In this document: positions 8,358 to 16,509 of the stretch, piece by piece
Numbering within the stretch: the stretch's first letter is position 1
Layout of the letters: the number at the start of each line of letters is the position of its first letter
From: Clostridiales bacterium
GTDB lineage: Bacteria > Bacillota > Clostridia > Oscillospirales > Oscillospiraceae
Direction of reading: 5' to 3'
Length of the DNA: 64,000 nt
Assembly (NCBI GenBank): GCA_012523085.1
Contig: JAAYJC010000138.1
Coordinates: forward strand, 1-64,000
Made by a program: the position numbers and the translations under genes
The notes under the pieces: generated by a model
Told to the model about the DNA's origin: nothing
What the model saw: only the letters and a program-made list of their open reading frames with translations
Database searches by the model: none

Positions 8358-8719
8358 AAATCATTTTACAAAAACATGGCCAAATCAGACACTATAACCA
8401 TTTTAGCATAGTTGTATATATAAGACAACTTATAACGGTATCATGGAGATTAGTCCTTCTACGATGCGAACAAAAAGCAAAAGAAACTGAGGGAAAATGT
8501 TGATCCCCAAAGAAAATTATATGTGGATGAAAAAATGTGATTAGCCCGGTAACATGTCGTCAGGTTCTCATTTGGTTTCTATGTTTTATTTTCTGAAGGA
8601 TAAAAAAATATGGGGTAGTTCGTTGAACTGGCATGAATATGTCAAAGAAACGGGAAGGAACCTTATATTTATATAATATCGAGTATGAAGAGGAGATTAG
8701 CGTGAAAATACTTTCACGC

Positions 8720-8842
8720 ACGGAAGAAATCGATTTGGCTGCTAGATATGACGGCGGCCATTTGCTCCTCAGCGCGAAACAAGTTTCGCTCAATCGATTT
8801 TTCCTGACCATTTGTGCTGCCGCTTCGCGGCAGAATGGAGGG
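8720..8842 (+). repeat. 123-nt structured leader element, copy 1
   Basis: This matches 46718-46840 at identical total length. Predicted pairings: P1 AAATCGA with TCGATTT; P2 TGGCTGC with GCGGCCA; P3 GCGAAAC with GTTTCGC; P4 CTGCCGC-TTC-GCGGCAG. It ends in GGAGGG, a Shine-Dalgarno placed before ATG 8848. Base changes between the copies keep the stems paired. The reading frame through it (8633-8851) is not protein-like and its frame is not kept in the other copy. Confidence 0.6.
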
Positions 8843-8847
8843 TTTTT

Positions 8848-8998
8848 ATGAACTAATATTCTTATCGTTGAAGACGGAGTAATAGGTTTCAAAGTGGTAA
8901 TTACCGCGCGACAGAAAGGAGGCATAATATCTATAGTCTATTGCTGGCTTAAGCAAAATGTGGAATGGATGGTGCAGGAACTAACCATTAGTATGTGA
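8848..8998 (+). pseudogene. possible response-regulator remnant behind the leader element
   Basis: ATG 8848 follows the leader's GGAGGG but stops after two codons. One frame over, from 8855, the sequence reads NILIVEDGVIGF and continues about 35 codons to a stop at 8998. ILIVED is the usual first strand of response-regulator receiver domains; the rest is not recognisable. It may be a decayed gene once driven by the element. From 8999 to 9240 I see no gene. Confidence 0.25.
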
Positions 8999-9256
8999 AT
9001 AATATTAAATCCTTGTTCAAGATTTGCACCTGGGATGTATTCCGAGACTGCAAAGGATGCAATGATGGTTAAACAAATGCGTGTTTTAACGCTGCATCAT
9101 TGGCATGGAGGTACCGGATACTTTGCTTGAGACCGAATAGTTCGTTGTGTAGATCAAAGGTGAATATGACAAATTCAAAGCAACACATTTCGCGATTGCA
9201 AGCCCTTGGAGAGGGGCTCTAATAACTACTACTCTATAATACGAGGTGACTTCATA

Positions 9257-11011
9257 GTGAAAAGAACTCTCGCATTGGTTTTAGCGGTAGTATTCGTACT
9301 TCTGCTTGTGTCTTGCGGAAACAGCAACGCGCCCACCCCTACCGGTACTGTCGCTCCAACGGCCGCCGCAACCAAAACTCCGGACCCAACTCAAGCCCCC
9401 ACAGAGGCGCCAACGCCCTCCCTGCCATTCGCGGTGGACGAGCGCGGAATAGCTACCGAACCGTATGAATACCCGCTGCCGCTGACAACGGGCGACGATG
9501 TTCTCACCTATTGGTTTACCATTTACACGCCGCAGTACATACCCGACGAGGGCGGCTTTGGTGAGACCGCGCTGCCGATGGAGGCCCAGGCCCGTACCGG
9601 AGTGCATGTGGAATACATAGCGATCTCGCCCAACAGCCGTCAGGATAACTTCTCGGTGCTGCTTGCCGCGGACGACCTCTACGACATAATGTGTAATGCC
9701 ATCACCTACTATCCGGGCACCGCGCTGCAGATGGTAGAGGAGGAGTACTTCGTCAATATCTTTGATTACAGCGAGTTCATGCCCAACTATCTCTATGAGA
9801 CCACATACCGCTACCCGAACGATACAAACACCCATGAAGCTGTGTTTTATTATGAGGATTTCGTCCCCGCCGCCTACGTATTGAATATAAGAAAAGATGA
9901 GATGATAGGCGGATGGTGCTTCCGTCAGGACTGGTTGGACAAGGTCGGGATGCGTACCGAGGATATAGTTACCTGGGACGACCTTTACGATAGCCTTACC
10001 GCTATGAAAAGCGAAATCGACACCTGTGAATTTCCAATGTGGATATCCCAGACCGTGGAGGTAAAGAGTTTTTGGCAGTTCACTTCCTTTGATTCCATCA
10101 CCTATATTCCCGCTGACACCATGCCTATCATATATCTGAAGGATGGAGAGGTCCAGCTGGCCTGCACCACCAACGAAGATAAAGCATTGATGGAAAAATT
10201 GCATGAATTTTACACCGCCGGCCTTATAAATCCCGACTGGGCAAGCTATACTATCCCCGGTGATTTTACCGAACACTCCTACAGCAATGAGGTAGGCTAT
10301 CAGTATTGGGGCGCCACCGCTTTGGCCGACGTTAAAAAATCCACCGAGGACCCGAACAATAACTGGCTCGCCGCCCAAAAGCCTCTGCTTTTCGAGGGCC
10401 AGGTACTGCACGCCGGCACAAGCAGCAGCCGCGCAGGGACGGGCAATTGCTCATTTGCCGCCAAGAATACCAATCTTGAGCTGGCCATGAAGTGGATAGA
10501 TTACCGTTACGCTCCAAACGGCTGGGAGCTCTACACCTACGGGCCTGAGGGCGTAGTATGCTACACGGACGAAAACGGCGAACGCCGCAACACAGACTGG
10601 GCGCTCAACCATCCCGACGGCTTGGCGCTCACCTGGCTGGTGTTCATCTACGCGCTGGACGCTTTCTGCGACCCTGGGTTAATAACCACCGAGAACAAGC
10701 TGCTTAACCCCGACGGAGACATAGCAATTGAGGCCATCGATTCGTGGACCGACTGGCTTAATGACAACTACGACGCAGCCGGAGAATTCCCGCTGGGCGC
10801 GCGGCTCGACACCGAGCAAAGCGAGACGGTATCCCAATACCGCGCGGATGTGGTTACATATATTGCCGAGAATTTCAGTGGCTTCCTCGACGGCTCCAAG
10901 AGCTTTAGCGAGTGGGACAATTATATCGCAACGCTGGAGAATATGGATGTACAGGTGATCAAGGACATATACCAGGAGGCGTACGATACATACTTGGACA
11001 AGAACCGCTGA
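9257..11011 (+). CDS. extracellular solute-binding lipoprotein (ABC importer type)
   Basis: 584 residues from a GTG at 9257 with GAGGTG eight bases upstream; the longer frame from 9206 has no ribosome-binding site and would bury the signal peptide. The N-terminus is a lipoprotein signal (VKRTLALVLAVVFVLLLVSC) with lipobox LVSC, then a Thr/Pro/Ala linker, then a large family-1-type substrate-binding fold. It is clearly paralogous to the lipoprotein at 32986 (shared PYEY-LP, YTPQYIP-EG and LLAADDL stretches). No permease or ATPase is adjacent. The next gene encodes a UroD-family enzyme, a pairing repeated at 32986-35995. It probably captures a small molecule for that enzyme; the ligand is unknown. 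Confidence 0.8.
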   Translation: MKRTLALVLAVVFVLLLVSCGNSNAPTPTGTVAPTAAATKTPDPTQAPTEAPTPSLPFAVDERGIATEPYEYPLPLTTGDDVLTYWFTIYTPQYIPDEGGFGETALPMEAQARTGVHVEYIAISPNSRQDNFSVLLAADDLYDIMCNAITYYPGTALQMVEEEYFVNIFDYSEFMPNYLYETTYRYPNDTNTHEAVFYYEDFVPAAYVLNIRKDEMIGGWCFRQDWLDKVGMRTEDIVTWDDLYDSLTAMKSEIDTCEFPMWISQTVEVKSFWQFTSFDSITYIPADTMPIIYLKDGEVQLACTTNEDKALMEKLHEFYTAGLINPDWASYTIPGDFTEHSYSNEVGYQYWGATALADVKKSTEDPNNNWLAAQKPLLFEGQVLHAGTSSSRAGTGNCSFAAKNTNLELAMKWIDYRYAPNGWELYTYGPEGVVCYTDENGERRNTDWALNHPDGLALTWLVFIYALDAFCDPGLITTENKLLNPDGDIAIEAIDSWTDWLNDNYDAAGEFPLGARLDTEQSETVSQYRADVVTYIAENFSGFLDGSKSFSEWDNYIATLENMDVQVIKDIYQEAYDTYLDKNR

Positions 11012-11029
11012 GCGCCTGTAGCTTTATCG

Positions 11030-11064
11030 AACTGTAGCGGATGGACCTTCCATCCGCTGCAGTT
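11030..11064 (+). terminator. hairpin between lipoprotein and UroD-family genes
   Basis: AACTGTAGCGGATGG (11030-11044) pairs perfectly with CCATCCGCTGCAGTT (11050-11064). No T-run follows, so it may limit rather than end transcription into the next gene, or protect the 3' end of the abundant lipoprotein message. Confidence 0.5.
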
Positions 11065-11142
11065 TACGGTAAGACGCGCGATACCCCTGCTGCTCAATCT
11101 TGTGACCGGCCAATATCGCGTTGACGAAAGAGAGGGTTAAAT

Positions 11143-12123
11143 TTGACACCGAAACAAAACTATCTGACTATGCTCCGCGGAGAGATTCCGGAATACATAC
11201 CCAGCATGTATGAGGAACGCGCGGGACGCTTCGTTGAGGATCTCCTTACGCCTCAGTACGCCCCCAACGGGCCCATCGTGACCTCACTCGGAGTTACCTA
11301 CGTAGGCAGCGCGGATCTCAACAACGGCGCCATGCCCAAGCCCGGTGTGGTGATTTTGGATGATATCACCAAATGGCGTGATGTTATCAAGGCGCCCGAC
11401 TTGTCTGATTTCGCATGGGAGAGCTATTACCATGAGAAAATAAAGGACATCGACCGTGAGAACAAGTACATATCGGTGGGCGGCGGCGACTACTTTTTAA
11501 CGCTGGTTTCATTCATGGGTTTCGAAAACGCGCTTATCGCGCTCTATGAGGAGCCCGACGAGGTCAAGGCGCTGCTTGATTACGTCTCTGAGTTCTATCT
11601 TCTGGTTCTCAAGCAGCAGATACGCTATGTGAAGCCCGATGTTATGGGCCTCATGGACGACGACGCCGCGCTGCGGGCCCCGTTCTTCAGCGTTTCCATG
11701 TATCAGGAGTTCTTCAAGCCATATCATAAGCTCCACTGCGACCTGGCCCTGGAGAACAACATGCTCATCGAGCGCCACGACTGCGGCCGCTGCGAGTCCT
11801 TCATACCTGATTGGGTAGAGATAGGCATTAGAAGCTGGAACCCCGCGCAGACCACCAACGACCTGGTGAGCATCAAGAAGAAGTATACCGGCAAGCTGGC
11901 CATATGCGGCGGTTGGGACAACATGAAGTATTCCAAGTGCTTCGACGAGGATGTGCTCCGCGCCGCGCTCACCGAGTACGTGGATACCTTCGCACCGGGC
12001 GGCGGATTCACCTTCGCGGCAATGATGGGCGGCAAAATGGATGATCCCGCCGTGCAAAAGCGCAGCAAGCTGATAAAGGATTTCTACTTCGAGTATGCCC
12101 GTGACTGGTATAAGACCCATTAG
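11143..12123 (+). CDS. uroporphyrinogen decarboxylase (UroD)-superfamily protein
   Basis: 326 residues from a TTG at 11143 after GAGGG. The fold resembles the UroD/MtaA-MtbA superfamily, whose methyltransferase members bind zinc through a His-x-Cys motif; here ERHDCGRCESF (about residues 206-216) fits. True uroporphyrinogen decarboxylase is unlikely because no haem genes are near. In anaerobes such proteins often move methyl groups to or from corrinoid proteins, but no corrinoid protein is encoded in the window. It sits 131 bases after the solute-binding lipoprotein gene, the same arrangement as 32986-35995. A role in metabolising the captured substrate is inferred. Confidence 0.75.
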   Translation: MTPKQNYLTMLRGEIPEYIPSMYEERAGRFVEDLLTPQYAPNGPIVTSLGVTYVGSADLNNGAMPKPGVVILDDITKWRDVIKAPDLSDFAWESYYHEKIKDIDRENKYISVGGGDYFLTLVSFMGFENALIALYEEPDEVKALLDYVSEFYLLVLKQQIRYVKPDVMGLMDDDAALRAPFFSVSMYQEFFKPYHKLHCDLALENNMLIERHDCGRCESFIPDWVEIGIRSWNPAQTTNDLVSIKKKYTGKLAICGGWDNMKYSKCFDEDVLRAALTEYVDTFAPGGGFTFAAMMGGKMDDPAVQKRSKLIKDFYFEYARDWYKTH

Positions 12124-12263
12124 GGAGCCGCTGATTAATGGGCTGTTATAGAGCGAAAAGCAGTTTTAACCTAAATCCGTTAACAAATGTTCTAACACTC
12201 AATTCCTATTTGAGAGGAATCTGCGTTAAATAAGAAGATTATATATTTTAAGGAGGTCGAACT

Positions 12264-14213
12264 ATGGCGACATGGCATGAGTATTTTTTAAATGAGGGTC
12301 AACCCCCGGAATGGCCTTATCCGATTCGTTTCGGACAGGAGCGGGAGATAGATACCGACGTTCTTGTAATCGGGGGCGGTATAGCGGGCTGCTGGGCCGC
12401 TATCAGCGCCGCGCGGCAGGGCGTTCGAGTCGCGCTGGGTGAAAAGGGCGACGTTGCGCGAAGCGGCTCGGGCGGACCCGGCTGCGATCACTGGTGCAAC
12501 GCGCCGGCCAATCCTCTCTCTCGGGTTGACCCGGACGAGTGGGCAGTGCGTATGGCTGACCATCCGTACAGCAACGGTATCGGCGTTCAGATCCAGTGCA
12601 GGGAAAATTATGATACGCTGCTTGAAATGGAGCAAATGGGCGGAAAAATCCGCGACACCGAAGACGAGTATGTCGGCGCGGAAGGCCGCGACGAAAAAAC
12701 AAAGTTTATGATCTCGCCGCGCTACGGCACCAATCCCAGCTATCTGCCTGATCCCCACGTTGGAGAACCGGGCTTCAATCCGCCTGAAAAACGCAACAAC
12801 GTTGTCATCCGTATCTGGGGCAGCACGTTTAAGCCCCTTCTGAAAAAGGAATGCAAAAGGCTTGGCGTGCAGGTATTCGACCGCGTTATGGGAACCAGCC
12901 TGCTCAACGAAAACGGCGTGCAGGGCGCGCGCGTTGTGGGCGCCACCGGCCTTAACGGACGAACCGGCGAATTCCTTATTTTCCATGCTAAGTCCGTTAT
13001 TCTCGCAGCCGCCGGCGGGGGATCATTGTGGCTGATGAGTATGGAACACGGCGGATACTCCAACATGCATTCGCGAAATGAGAGCGGAGACGGCACGGCT
13101 ATGGCGTGGAAAGCCGGTGCCGCCCTCACAATGATGGAAAAAACCGGAATGACTAGCATTGCCACCGGTCTCAAGCATAAATGGTACACCGGCGCGGGAG
13201 ACGCAAGTTACGAAAACGTACCGCTTGTTGACGCGAACGGGAAACGGATTCCCTATCCTATACAGGGCTGGGAGGATGCCGGCGCAATGGTTCCGGGTCC
13301 GGGTATCCAGGAAAAGATCCGCGAAGGGATTTTACGCGGAGAATATGAGCTTCCGATTTACGGCGACTTCCCGGCAATGTCGGATGTCGAGCGGCGCGCT
13401 ACCTGGAATCTGATGCTGACCGAGGAATCCACAACAAAAATTATGGTAGATACATTAAAAGACGGCGGCTGTGACCTCAGTCGCGATCAGCTCATGTCTT
13501 ACAAATTCATCGAAGGCCAGAGCCTGCCACAGTGGCGCAGCACAGGGAGCAGCGGCGGTGTGTTGGTAGACTGGAATTTAAAAACGACGGTTGACGGGCT
13601 GTACGCCGCCGGATCACAGATGTTCTCGCCGGAAGACCACAGCTACTGCGCCGCAACGGGACGTTACGCAGGCCGCAAGGCCGCCGCTTATGTCAAAGAA
13701 GTCGGCGAAGGCAAGATAAGCCGTGAGCAGATCGAGCAGGAGAAGAACCGTATATATGCGCCGACAAAGCGCACAAGCGGCATCGAATGGAAAGAACTGC
13801 ACAACGGACTCACCCGTGCTATGCAGTATTTCGTAAGCGAGTTCAAAACCGAGCGCCTGCTTAAGATGGGACTCGAAGAGATCGAGAGAATAGAGACGGA
13901 AGCGGTTCCGAAGCTGTTCGCCCTTGACCCGCACAAGCTGATGCGCTCGGTTGAGGATCTGAGCATGATCGAACACGCAAAGATCATTATTCAGGCCATG
14001 CTTGCCCGCAAGGCCAGCAGCAGACCGCTTGGCCTCAATCGCATCGATTACCCCGAGATGGATCCGCCGGAATGGAATAAGTTCCTGACGGTTAAGCAGG
14101 AAAACGGCGAGATTATGTTCGGCGAGCTTCCGCAGCGCTTCTATGGGAACATGAAGGAGCAATACGAGGCGCACAACAAGGATTACACCGGCGTATATAC
14201 GCCGAATAACTGA
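12264..14213 (+). CDS. AprA-like FAD-dependent oxidoreductase (fumarate reductase/APS reductase flavoprotein family)
   Basis: 649 residues, behind AAGGAGG. DVLVIGGGIAGCWAAISAAR (~residues 32-51) is the FAD-binding Rossmann start, and RVVGATGLNGRTGEF followed by AKSVILAAAGG resembles adenylylsulfate reductase alpha subunits, whose usual length also matches. A 98-residue two-cluster ferredoxin follows immediately, as AprB follows AprA, but that ferredoxin lacks AprB's C-terminal extension. No sulfate-reduction genes (sat, dsr, qmo) are in the window, so APS reduction is not supported. More likely it is an electron-bifurcating-like or substrate-reducing flavoenzyme fed by its ferredoxin, perhaps acting with the molybdenum enzyme upstream. 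Confidence 0.7.
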   Translation: MATWHEYFLNEGQPPEWPYPIRFGQEREIDTDVLVIGGGIAGCWAAISAARQGVRVALGEKGDVARSGSGGPGCDHWCNAPANPLSRVDPDEWAVRMADHPYSNGIGVQIQCRENYDTLLEMEQMGGKIRDTEDEYVGAEGRDEKTKFMISPRYGTNPSYLPDPHVGEPGFNPPEKRNNVVIRIWGSTFKPLLKKECKRLGVQVFDRVMGTSLLNENGVQGARVVGATGLNGRTGEFLIFHAKSVILAAAGGGSLWLMSMEHGGYSNMHSRNESGDGTAMAWKAGAALTMMEKTGMTSIATGLKHKWYTGAGDASYENVPLVDANGKRIPYPIQGWEDAGAMVPGPGIQEKIREGILRGEYELPIYGDFPAMSDVERRATWNLMLTEESTTKIMVDTLKDGGCDLSRDQLMSYKFIEGQSLPQWRSTGSSGGVLVDWNLKTTVDGLYAAGSQMFSPEDHSYCAATGRYAGRKAAAYVKEVGEGKISREQIEQEKNRIYAPTKRTSGIEWKELHNGLTRAMQYFVSEFKTERLLKMGLEEIERIETEAVPKLFALDPHKLMRSVEDLSMIEHAKIIIQAMLARKASSRPLGLNRIDYPEMDPPEWNKFLTVKQENGEIMFGELPQRFYGNMKEQYEAHNKDYTGVYTPNN

Positions 14214-14234
14214 TTTGAGAATGGAGGAGTAACG

Positions 14235-14531
14235 GTGTCTGAACAGAAAGTATATGCTATTCCCAACGTTCAAACCCCCAGTATGCCGGTGATAATTAAT
14301 CCGGATGCCTGTATCGGGTGCAATAAGTGCGTGGAGATATGTCCTATCGACGTTTTTATCCCGAATCCGAAAAAAGGAGGGCCGCCGATCATCCTGCACG
14401 CCGAGGAATGCTGGTACTGCGGCTGCTGCGCGAATGACTGTTCTACTCCCGGCGCGATGAAGTTCAACTGGCCTCTGCCCCTCAAGCCCCGCTGGAGGAA
14501 CAAGGAGACCGGAGTGGTCGGTCAATTGTAA
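14235..14531 (+). CDS. two-cluster ferredoxin, AprB-like partner
   Basis: 98 residues from a GTG at 14235 behind GGAGGAG. Two [4Fe-4S] motifs are visible: CIGCNKCVEICPIDVF and CWYCGCCANDCSTPGAMKF. The second has the tryptophan/double-cysteine pattern of AprB. The end is short, without the tail by which AprB wraps AprA. It is translated 21 bases after the flavoprotein and should be its electron donor or acceptor. Confidence 0.8.
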   Translation: MSEQKVYAIPNVQTPSMPVIINPDACIGCNKCVEICPIDVFIPNPKKGGPPIILHAEECWYCGCCANDCSTPGAMKFNWPLPLKPRWRNKETGVVGQL

Positions 14532-14534
14532 TTT

Positions 14535-14583
14535 TAGCAGCGTTCTGCTAACGGCAGGGATGGCGCGATGTCATTCCTGCCGT
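14535..14583 (+). terminator. tandem hairpins after the flavoprotein operon
   Basis: TAGCAG-CGTT-CTGCTA (14535-14550) is followed directly by ACGGCAGGGATG...CATTCCTGCCGT (14551-14583). The downstream T content is modest. Position after the last operon gene supports termination. From 14584 to about 14780 no gene is recognisable. Confidence 0.5.
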
Positions 14584-14787
14584 GTCGTTTCTGCCGGTAT
14601 TTTGAGAATTATCCCGTTTTTACCGGAAACTTCTGCGTTGCTATTCGAGTGCCATGAAACTTATGCCCCATATATGCCGCAGTACCCAGTGACCGACTGG
14701 AATGTAAGGGATATGCCATTGTGCAGGGTATTACGCTTATCAGACCGGACTATGCCTACGGGTTCAAATATTTCGGAAAAGAATACG

Positions 14788-14975
14788 GTCACGCCTGAGC
14801 TGGTTCATGGCGAAGAAGCCAGTGTTTACGGCGATTCCGGGTATCTTGGTGTCGACAAGCGCTGCTTGGCCGCCTGATTCAGCGCGCCTGTGTGACGGAA
14901 ATATTAACATAGGCATGTGATTTTGTGGAAAGAATGAGCCCGTCGCTCTTTAATTATGCATTACGCGGTGTTGCC
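14788..14975 (+). mobile_element. internally deleted IS5-type element, second copy of the 3' end
   Basis: The reading frame VTPELVHGEEASVYGDSGYLG is the DDE-region signature of IS5-group transposases, and it passes directly into DKRCLAA-stop. At 1-40 the same DKRCLAA ends an intact-looking C-terminus, so here the middle of the gene has been deleted, probably at the short shared sequence GACAAGCGCTGC. Bases 14841-14975 match 7-138. The left end of the element is not visible. With the copy at the window start it brackets 14.7 kb in direct orientation. Confidence 0.65.
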
Positions 14976-14980
14976 TTAAC

Positions 14981-15187
14981 ATTACCCAGCCGATCGAGAA
15001 GAACAGACAAAGGCTTGAATTTGAGAACAGTGAACCATTCCGGGAGCGATTGAAAATCCGGCATCGCATTGAAGAAAAGAACGGTGAAATGAAAGTGGCG
15101 CACGGTCTCGACAGAGCTGATTCCGTGGGTCTTGTCGCTATGCGATTGCAAACGTACTCTACAGCGTTTGTGGTAAATGTTAAGTAG
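14981..15187 (+). pseudogene. C-terminal remnant of an IS1182-like transposase
   Basis: A frame without a start reads RLKIRHRIEEKNGEMKVAHG, then LDRADSVGLVAMRLQTY to a stop at 15187. This matches the tail of IS1182-type DDE transposases (IExKNxExK-HG, then a Met-rich helix). Everything upstream is missing because the IS5-type end abuts it at 14975, so one element appears to have inserted into, or recombined with, another. Confidence 0.6.
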
Positions 15188-15322
15188 ATAGTCAAATTAA
15201 TAGAACCAACTCCAGCCTGATTGGGGTTGTTTCTTGTTTTTGATTGAAACCCATTAAAATTCCTGACTATTTCATTGAAATATTAACACAGGAGAGGTTG
15301 TCGTACAGAACCGTATTAAAAG

Positions 15323-15705
15323 TTGGCGTGGCATATCTTTCCAGGTGGACATGCAGAGAATGGTGAAACAATTTATGATAGCTCGATACGAGAGATAAAA
15401 GAAGAAACAGGGCTTGACATTTGGAATTTGAAACCCTGCGGATTTATGTACTGGTTCAATAACCAAACCGAGGACAAGTATTTTACATATTTTTATATAA
15501 CCACCGACTATTCAGGTGAAATTATAAGAGAAACAGAGGAAGGAAAAGTATTGATAAACTTGGAGGAATGATACTTGCTCCGAATTACAAAGAATATTTA
15601 CCAATCTTTTTTAAAGACACATATACAGAAGCGTATTGCTCTTGGAACGATGATATGAAGCCTGATTTGTCAATGGATAATCCCTGGAGAATTACTTATA
15701 GATAA
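15323..15705 (+). pseudogene. frameshifted NUDIX hydrolase
   Basis: The NUDIX box is intact: FPGGHAENGE, then SSIREIKEETGLDI (G-x5-E-x7-REIKEETGL). The N-terminus is missing or out of frame before 15323. A frameshift near 15555 separates it from a second frame (MILAPNYKEYLPIFFK...MDNPWRITYR, ending 15705) that supplies the usual C-terminus. It may be a dead gene or a sequencing indel in a short run; with the transposon debris next to it, decay is more likely. Confidence 0.7.
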
Positions 15706-15750
15706 CCGGTGAAAAGGTGCCTGTATTATTGATATGTAGCGATAATGGTT

Positions 15751-15802
15751 CGATTCTTCGTATTCCGGAACGGTGCTTACCGTTCTGGAATGCGAAGAAT
15801 CG
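15751..15802. terminator. long bidirectional hairpin
   Basis: CGATTCTTCGTATTCCGGAA plus CGG (15751-15773) pairs with CCGTTCTGGAATGCGAAGAA plus TCG (15780-15802), giving a 23-bp stem with two wobble mismatches. It lies between the NUDIX remnant and the convergent secreted-protein gene. Confidence 0.5.
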
Positions 15803-15818
15803 TTACGCGCAGGTTTAT

Positions 15819-16316
15819 TCAGTGCATGGGCGGTAAGGCGAACAAAATCCGTCCGTTTTTCTTTGCCATTTCATACCCTGTCTGAAGAACATTTGTGATT
15901 TGCGCTGCCTCTGTTTTGGACAGCACACCCAGGTCGCGGTACTTTTTCGTCAGTGCAACAAACTGAGATGTCAATTCGTCTGTTATTGCATAGACTTCCT
16001 TTCGCTGTTTGTCGGAAAGCGCATCGAATTTTTTCTGTAGCTCATTTAGCTTATTTTGCATCATATTCGAGCGGTTTGTATCGGGTGCGTTCTGATTGGG
16101 ATGATTACAGTCCGGCCGGTTACAGCCCGGCGGATTGTTTTCGGGTATTTGAGGAACCGGCGTGCCCGGCGTCGGCGCTGCGGTTGGGGGTGTGGTTGCG
16201 GCCGGCGAGATTGCCGGAGCGGTTTCTCTAGGCCGCTCAGACAGGATTGCCGCGCCATAAGAGCCAATAGATAGGGCAAAGACAAAAATGAGAATGAAAA
16301 CAACTGTTTTTTTCAT
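15819..16316 (-). CDS. secreted proline-rich protein with C-terminal helical domain
   Basis: 165 residues from the ATG at 16316, with AAAGGAGG on the minus strand. An N-terminal signal peptide (MKKTVVFILIFVFALSIGSYGAA) is followed by a low-complexity Pro/Thr/Ala linker, a short Cys/Asn-rich stretch (GCNRPDCNHPNQ) and a charged helical C-terminus (KLNELQKKFDALSDKQRKE). The C-terminal part recalls DUF2680-type helical domains of Firmicutes surface proteins, but I am not certain. It is probably exported or surface-associated; its role is unknown. Confidence 0.6.
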   Translation of the reverse strand: MKKTVVFILIFVFALSIGSYGAAILSERPRETAPAISPAATTPPTAAPTPGTPVPQIPENNPPGCNRPDCNHPNQNAPDTNRSNMMQNKLNELQKKFDALSDKQRKEVYAITDELTSQFVALTKKYRDLGVLSKTEAAQITNVLQTGYEMAKKNGRILFALPPMH

Positions 16317-16442
16317 GAATAGCCTCCTTTTGATATTCCGATTTGACCGATTTATCTTTCCCTGAATTTCGATGAATAAACGGTTCAATTTTTGGCATAA
16401 CAGATCGGACAGACCGGAATATCACCCCTTACCGTATTGTTC

Positions 16443-16470
16443 TTGAAAAATAAACGAAAACAGTTATAAT
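16443..16470 (+). promoter_or_regulatory. candidate promoter for dihydrofolate reductase operon
   Basis: TTGAAA (16443-16448), a 16-base spacer and a perfect TATAAT (16465-16470), about 40 bases before the gene at 16510. Confidence 0.5.
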
Positions 16471-16509
16471 CGGAAGTAGCAATCAGAAAAGGCGGTGAAA
16501 GGAAGAGAT

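Noticed and set aside
8633..8851. 72-codon frame with a plausible-looking protein
   Set aside because: It runs through the structured leader element; the corresponding frame in the other copy is shifted by indels that preserve RNA stems instead of codons.
9281..10411. 376-codon frame on the minus strand
   Set aside because: Complementary to the solute-binding lipoprotein gene, with no ribosome-binding site and no family features.
11143..12123. Haem-pathway uroporphyrinogen decarboxylase (hemE)
   Set aside because: Superfamily similarity only; the His-x-Cys zinc motif and the catabolic neighbourhood fit the methyltransferase-like branch better.
13614..14525. 303-codon frame on the minus strand
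   Set aside because: Spans the 3' half of the flavoprotein gene and the ferredoxin gene, both of which have clear motifs on the + strand.
12264..14531. Dissimilatory APS reductase (aprAB)
   Set aside because: Overall resemblance is real, but the ferredoxin lacks the AprB tail and no other sulfate-reduction gene is present; I call it AprA-like only.
14560..14877. 105-codon frame on the + strand as an intact gene
   Set aside because: Only its end is recognisable (transposase remnant from about 14788). The beginning covers hairpin and spacer sequence.
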